A program made the position numbers and the translations under genes. Below are positions 4,694-7,320 of a DNA stretch of 7,320 nucleotides, one piece after another; the first letter of the stretch is position 1, and the number at the start of each line of letters is the position of its first letter. Source of the DNA: Eubacteriaceae bacterium (GTDB lineage: Bacteria > Bacillota > Clostridia > Eubacteriales > Anaerofustaceae); the NCBI GenBank assembly GCA_017613995.1, contig JAGACT010000131.1, forward strand, positions 1 through 7,320, given 5' to 3'. Below the pieces are notes generated by a model. The model saw nothing but the letters and a program-made list of their open reading frames with translations, did no database searches and had not been told where the DNA came from.

Positions 4694-6539
4694 AGACGAC
4701 ACAATGGGAGCAGAAAACAAAATGGAGAAACATGAGGATGAGCGGGAGCTCATCATGAAGGCAGCCCGGGGAGACCGGAAAGCCTTTGAGAAGGTCTTTG
4801 AGATATATAACCCCAAACTTATAGCCATCTGCCGCAATGAGGGGCTTACCGAGGAGCAGTGCGCCCTGGTCAGCAAGAAGACGTTCGAGGAAGCCGCAAG
4901 AAAGCTCTCGGGGATCAGTTCGCCCCAGGACTTCATTAAGGAACTCAAGGCCATCTGCGCGAAAAGGATACTGGAACTGAAGCCCGAGAAAAAGAAGGCG
5001 GTCTCCAAGACCCCGGAGACGGAAGAAAACGCCGGTGTCCCCGATGAAAATGACGGTAAAAATGATGCTCCTCTTTCCAGGGAGGAGAAAGACCGGCGCA
5101 AAAGGGACAGAACGGAGAAGAGAGAAGCACATAAGGAGAAGAAGAAGCTTGAAAAGAAGACCATACGGTGGATCTGCATCGGTGTGGCGGTGCTTCTTAT
5201 CGTCGCGATGATCCTGCTGCTCCTGCCGGGCAGGCAGAAACGATCAAAGTATGAAGTGCCCTACAAGGACAGCCTGAAGGAAGTATATCAGAGCTACCTT
5301 ACGGTGCTGCGCACCGACAGGCCGATGATCCTGAACGTCAGCTCGGCGACGGATTCAAGGCAGTTCCTTCCCACGGTATGTATCTACGATATAAACAAGG
5401 ACAATGTGCCGGAACTCATTTATATCAGCAACAGCCAGGATTACGTCAGGCTTCTGACGATTTGCACCGTAAAGGGCGGGATCACCCAGGAACTGTATTC
5501 CGATTACTGCTACGACCTGTGCGGCATGTTCGTCTCGGGCTCCGACGTCTTCCTTCTGAGCGAGAGGCATTCTTCAGCCATAGAGACGTCCTTTCTGAAG
5601 CTGGTCAGTTCGGAGGACGGGACCGTCAGGCTGGAGAGGGTCCTGTACTGTGTCGGCACCGCCGCCACCCTGTCGGACGGCACCAGCGAGTATCTGTACA
5701 AGTACTACTCCGGAGAGAATGAAGTCACAAAGGACGCCTATCAGAAGGCATATAAAAAGATATGTTCAGGGATGACCCTGGTACTGATGGACATGAACAG
5801 TCCCTCAGGCGCGTTAATGGACATGCAGGGAGGATATCTGGAAAAGGTCGCATCTCTGAGCAGCGCTGCCATGAACTGTGACGACGCCATAGAAAAGCTA
5901 ATGGTGCTCACGGGGGAGGGAAGCGGCCTTATGAGCCCGTCCCAGCTCCTGGCAAACCTGCCTTCCCACTTCGTGCTCACGGATGAGGGAAGCACCTGGG
6001 CCACGGAACTGGACATGTTCCCGGACGGGAGCTTCAACGGAACTTATCATTCCTATTCCCAGGACGGAACCAGAACGATCCAGCAGTGCCTTTTCAGGGG
6101 AGTCTTCTCCGATATCACCAGTATAGACGGATACTCATTCAGGGCTACCCTGAAGCATCTGGAGATACTGGAGACCACTGCCCATTACGACGTTAACGGA
6201 TACTATGTGGTCCCCGCGGATCCCGTAGGCATAGTCGGAGGAGCCGAGTACATAATCTACCGTCCCGGAGCCTTCACGGGAAAGATTTCATCCCAGGCAC
6301 TGAACAACGCTTCATGGAAGTTCAATCCCCGATCGAGCCTCGTACTGCCCTGCTGGGCGATAGTGTCTTCCTATACGACGGATATCTTCTTCGACAGTGA
6401 TACGGTGATATATACCCCCGCAGCCGAAGGAGCGGCTCCGGTACCGCAGACTCCATCCGAAGATACGGACGAGGAGACATATGAAGACAGTGACGAATAT
6501 GACGACGAAGACTACGAAGAAGACTACGAGGAAGACTGA
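4686..6539 (+). CDS. Membrane protein with ECF sigma region 2-like N-terminus, one TM segment and large ectodomain (617 aa)
   Basis: The longest start, ATG 4686, overlaps the end of fic by 8 bases and has no good RBS, so reinitiation is likely. ATG 4704 or 4722 (with GGGAG at 4706-4710) are alternatives. Residues 20-97 resemble ECF sigma region 2: ELIMKAARGDRKAFEKVFEIY is the typical helix 1 (here 21-41), followed by KTFEEAARKL and FIKELKAICAKRIL. The core-binding D-x-V-Q-E element is degenerate (ALVSKKTF), and no region 4 follows. Residues 98-160 are a Lys/Glu-rich linker. W162-L180 is a transmembrane helix, and flanking Lys/Arg put the N-terminus inside. Outside are VCIYDINKDNVPELIYI (231-247), an EF-hand/VCBS-like D-x-N-x-D strand, and a second region (about 425-575) with FPDGSFNGTYHSYS, a type seen in gut clostridial surface proteins. 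The last 27 residues are 19 Asp/Glu with repeated Tyr. It is probably a sensor or surface protein; no catalytic motif is seen. Confidence 0.8.
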   Translation: MTEDDTMGAENKMEKHEDERELIMKAARGDRKAFEKVFEIYNPKLIAICRNEGLTEEQCALVSKKTFEEAARKLSGISSPQDFIKELKAICAKRILELKPEKKKAVSKTPETEENAGVPDENDGKNDAPLSREEKDRRKRDRTEKREAHKEKKKLEKKTIRWICIGVAVLLIVAMILLLLPGRQKRSKYEVPYKDSLKEVYQSYLTVLRTDRPMILNVSSATDSRQFLPTVCIYDINKDNVPELIYISNSQDYVRLLTICTVKGGITQELYSDYCYDLCGMFVSGSDVFLLSERHSSAIETSFLKLVSSEDGTVRLERVLYCVGTAATLSDGTSEYLYKYYSGENEVTKDAYQKAYKKICSGMTLVLMDMNSPSGALMDMQGGYLEKVASLSSAAMNCDDAIEKLMVLTGEGSGLMSPSQLLANLPSHFVLTDEGSTWATELDMFPDGSFNGTYHSYSQDGTRTIQQCLFRGVFSDITSIDGYSFRATLKHLEILETTAHYDVNGYYVVPADPVGIVGGAEYIIYRPGAFTGKISSQALNNASWKFNPRSSLVLPCWAIVSSYTTDIFFDSDTVIYTPAAEGAAPVPQTPSEDTDEETYEDSDEYDDEDYEEDYEED

Positions 6540-6578
6540 AAAACTGTTTTTGCGATACGAATAATCCGGTTCCAGGTA

Positions 6579-6607
6579 TGGACATCCGGACCGATCCGCA
6601 GTATTAT
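6579..6607 (+). promoter_or_regulatory. Promoter of a candidate small RNA
   Basis: TGGACA (6579-6584), a 17-base spacer and TATTAT (6602-6607) form a good promoter 40 bases after the stop of the 617-aa gene. The start would fall near 6614, inside the left arm of the long inverted repeat at 6611-6707. No plus-strand gene follows before the terminator at 6768-6805, which is why a non-coding transcript is proposed. Confidence 0.5.
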
Positions 6608-6610
6608 ATC

Positions 6611-6805
6611 AGTGACCTCATTTGCATGCGGTAATCCCTGATTCTGTTTTTTTACAGGACCTCCAATTAATCGGGTAAATCCACGGTGCTGCAAATCGGA
6701 GGTCACTTTCTATTTGTGAAGATTATGGTGCAGAAGTATCTGAGCCATCAGATCCCGTCTGTCGGCGAGCCCCTTCGGTATTTCCCCGCAGGGGCTTCTT
6801 TTTTT
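6611..6805 (+). ncRNA. Candidate structured small RNA, about 190 nt
   Basis: AGTGACCTC (6611-6619) plus ATTTGCA (6620-6626) pairs with TGCAAAT (6690-6696) plus GAGGTCACT (6699-6707): 16 pairs with a 2-base bulge. Inside, CCC-T-GATT (6636-6643) pairs with AATC-GGG (6669-6675), capped by CTGT (6644-6647) with ACAG (6654-6657), giving a rod of 97 nt. A second perfect hairpin, ATCTGA (6738-6743) with TCAGAT (6748-6753), and a terminator hairpin follow. GACCTCC (6659-6665) can compete for GGAGGTC (6698-6704), so two mutually exclusive folds are possible. It does not match any riboswitch, SRP, tmRNA or T-box motif I know. It may instead be a long 3' leader of the fic operon mRNA, or the rod may be a mobile inverted-repeat element. 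Confidence 0.4.
6768..6805 (+). terminator. Intrinsic terminator, plus strand
   Basis: AGCCCCT (6768-6774) pairs with AGGGGCT (6790-6796) around a 15-base loop, followed by TCTTTTTTT (6797-6805). It would end the candidate small RNA and any read-through from the xre-fic operon, which has no nearer terminator after 6539. Confidence 0.8.
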
Positions 6806-6852
6806 ACACATCTTAAGACCGCAATGCAGCGAAACCGCGGAATGAGGATATA

Positions 6853-6882
6853 AAAATGACGGTCGCGCAGGCGGCCGTCATT
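6853..6882 (-). terminator. Intrinsic terminator of deoB, minus strand
   Basis: On the minus strand AATGACGG (6882-6875) pairs with CCGTCATT (6862-6855); three further inner pairs follow after one C-A mismatch, around loop CTGC. A T-run follows (6856-6852 read in reverse). It starts 9 bases after the deoB stop. The plus side lacks a U-run, so the direction is clear. Together with the plus-strand terminator it separates two convergent units. Confidence 0.8.
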
Positions 6883-6890
6883 CAGTGGTT

Positions 6891-7320
6891 TCAGATTATA
6901 TCGGATAGAAAGCTGGTGCCGTACATCGGGCTGCCGGTACCCAGGTATTCGCAGACAGTGGCGGCCACGTCGGAATAGGTATCCCTGATCCCAAGGTCCG
7001 TATGCTTGCCGTCTTTCTTGTATGCGATGATGGGAACGTGTTCCCTGGAATGGTCGGTGCTTTCGATCATACACGGATCGCATCCGTGATCCGCGGTGAT
7101 CATAAGGATATCCTCGTCCCGGAGAAGGTACGTGATCTCCGGCAGGCGGCTGTCGAATTCCCTGAGGGCGTTCGCGTAGCCCTCCTTGTCGTTGCGGTGG
7201 CCGTAGTACATGTCGAAGTCCACCAGGTTCGTGAAGATGATGCCATCGTCCACTTCCCTCATGTATTCGAGGGTCTTATCTATGCCGTCGCTGTTGGATA
7301 CGGTGTGGACCGCTTTGGTC
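6891..7320 (-). CDS. deoB: Phosphopentomutase, C-terminal part (5' end outside window)
   Basis: The enzyme interconverts ribose-1-phosphate or deoxyribose-1-phosphate with the 5-phosphates, linking nucleoside salvage to the pentose pathway; it acts in the cytoplasm with Mn2+. The frame enters from the right edge and stops at TGA 6893-6891, giving 142 visible residues of a protein usually near 390 aa. The internal Met at 7262 is not the start: TKAVHTVSNSDGIDKTLEY precedes it in frame and matches the family. Seen are FTNLVDFDMYYGHR, with the Asp and His that bind metal in alkaline-phosphatase-superfamily mutases (Asp286 and His291 of the Bacillus cereus enzyme); TADHGCDP (Asp327, His328); and STDHSREHVPIIAY (His339). 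The end GSPMYGTSFLSDII is typical in position. Its own terminator follows on the minus strand. Confidence 0.95.
   Translation of the reverse strand, partial: TKAVHTVSNSDGIDKTLEYMREVDDGIIFTNLVDFDMYYGHRNDKEGYANALREFDSRLPEITYLLRDEDILMITADHGCDPCMIESTDHSREHVPIIAYKKDGKHTDLGIRDTYSDVAATVCEYLGTGSPMYGTSFLSDII

Noticed and set aside
3824..5179. Long minus-strand open frame of 451 codons opposite fic and the sigma2-like region
   Set aside because: It overlaps two well-supported plus-strand genes with clear motifs and RBSs; its product is low-complexity Ser/Phe-rich, as expected from the antisense of Glu/Lys codons.
6611..6805. A known riboswitch, T-box, 6S, SRP or tmRNA
   Set aside because: No conserved motif of these classes is visible, and the rod is too short for a typical 6S RNA; kept only as an unclassified candidate.
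6726..6857. Short plus-strand frame of about 43 codons from ATG 6726
   Set aside because: No RBS, no recognisable sequence, and it would run through the intrinsic terminator at 6768-6805.
7260..7262. ATG at 7262-7260 as start of deoB
   Set aside because: The frame continues upstream to the window edge with family-typical residues, so this Met is internal.

Overview
The window looks like a piece of a Bacillota (Clostridia-type) chromosome. This is inferred from AGGAGG-type ribosome binding sites before nearly every gene, AT-rich spacers with sigma-A-like promoters, GC-rich third codon positions, a clostridial-style dUTPase, and membrane or lipoprotein genes of a kind common in gut and rumen Clostridia. 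I cannot name a genus. No tRNA, rRNA, CRISPR array or recognisable transposase is visible.

Layout, left to right: (1) the last 23 codons of an unrecognised gene. (2) A spacer with a GC-rich multi-hairpin element and a good promoter. (3) A hydantoinase/oxoprolinase-family gene that keeps only its C-terminal part; its best start (ATG 341) is out of frame with the conserved reading, so it is called a pseudogene. (4) A 275-aa lipoprotein with an FxLYD-like segment. (5) A two-gene unit, an 82-aa unknown protein coupled by TAATG to dut (dUTPase), ended by a strong intrinsic terminator. (6) A 445-base non-coding stretch rich in small inverted repeats. (7) A three-gene operon from a near-consensus promoter: a 77-aa XRE-type regulator, a Fic enzyme with an N-terminal DNA-binding domain, and a 617-aa single-pass membrane protein whose cytoplasmic N-terminus resembles region 2 of an ECF sigma factor. 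(8) A non-coding stretch holding a promoter, a long imperfect inverted repeat, a second hairpin and a terminator, together a candidate small structured RNA of about 190 nt. (9) On the minus strand, with its own terminator, the C-terminal 142 residues of phosphopentomutase (deoB), running off the right edge.

The stretch most likely to be a little-described system is the xre - HTH-Fic - sigma2-like/TM operon (3463-6539). Its genes are closely spaced or overlapping, its promoter overlaps a 13-bp direct repeat at 20-bp spacing, and its parts suggest a circuit linking an outside-facing sensor, a nucleotidyl-transfer (AMPylation) enzyme and DNA-binding regulators. That joint role is inference; only the domains and gene order are seen. 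The dut and deoB genes are ordinary nucleotide-metabolism genes.
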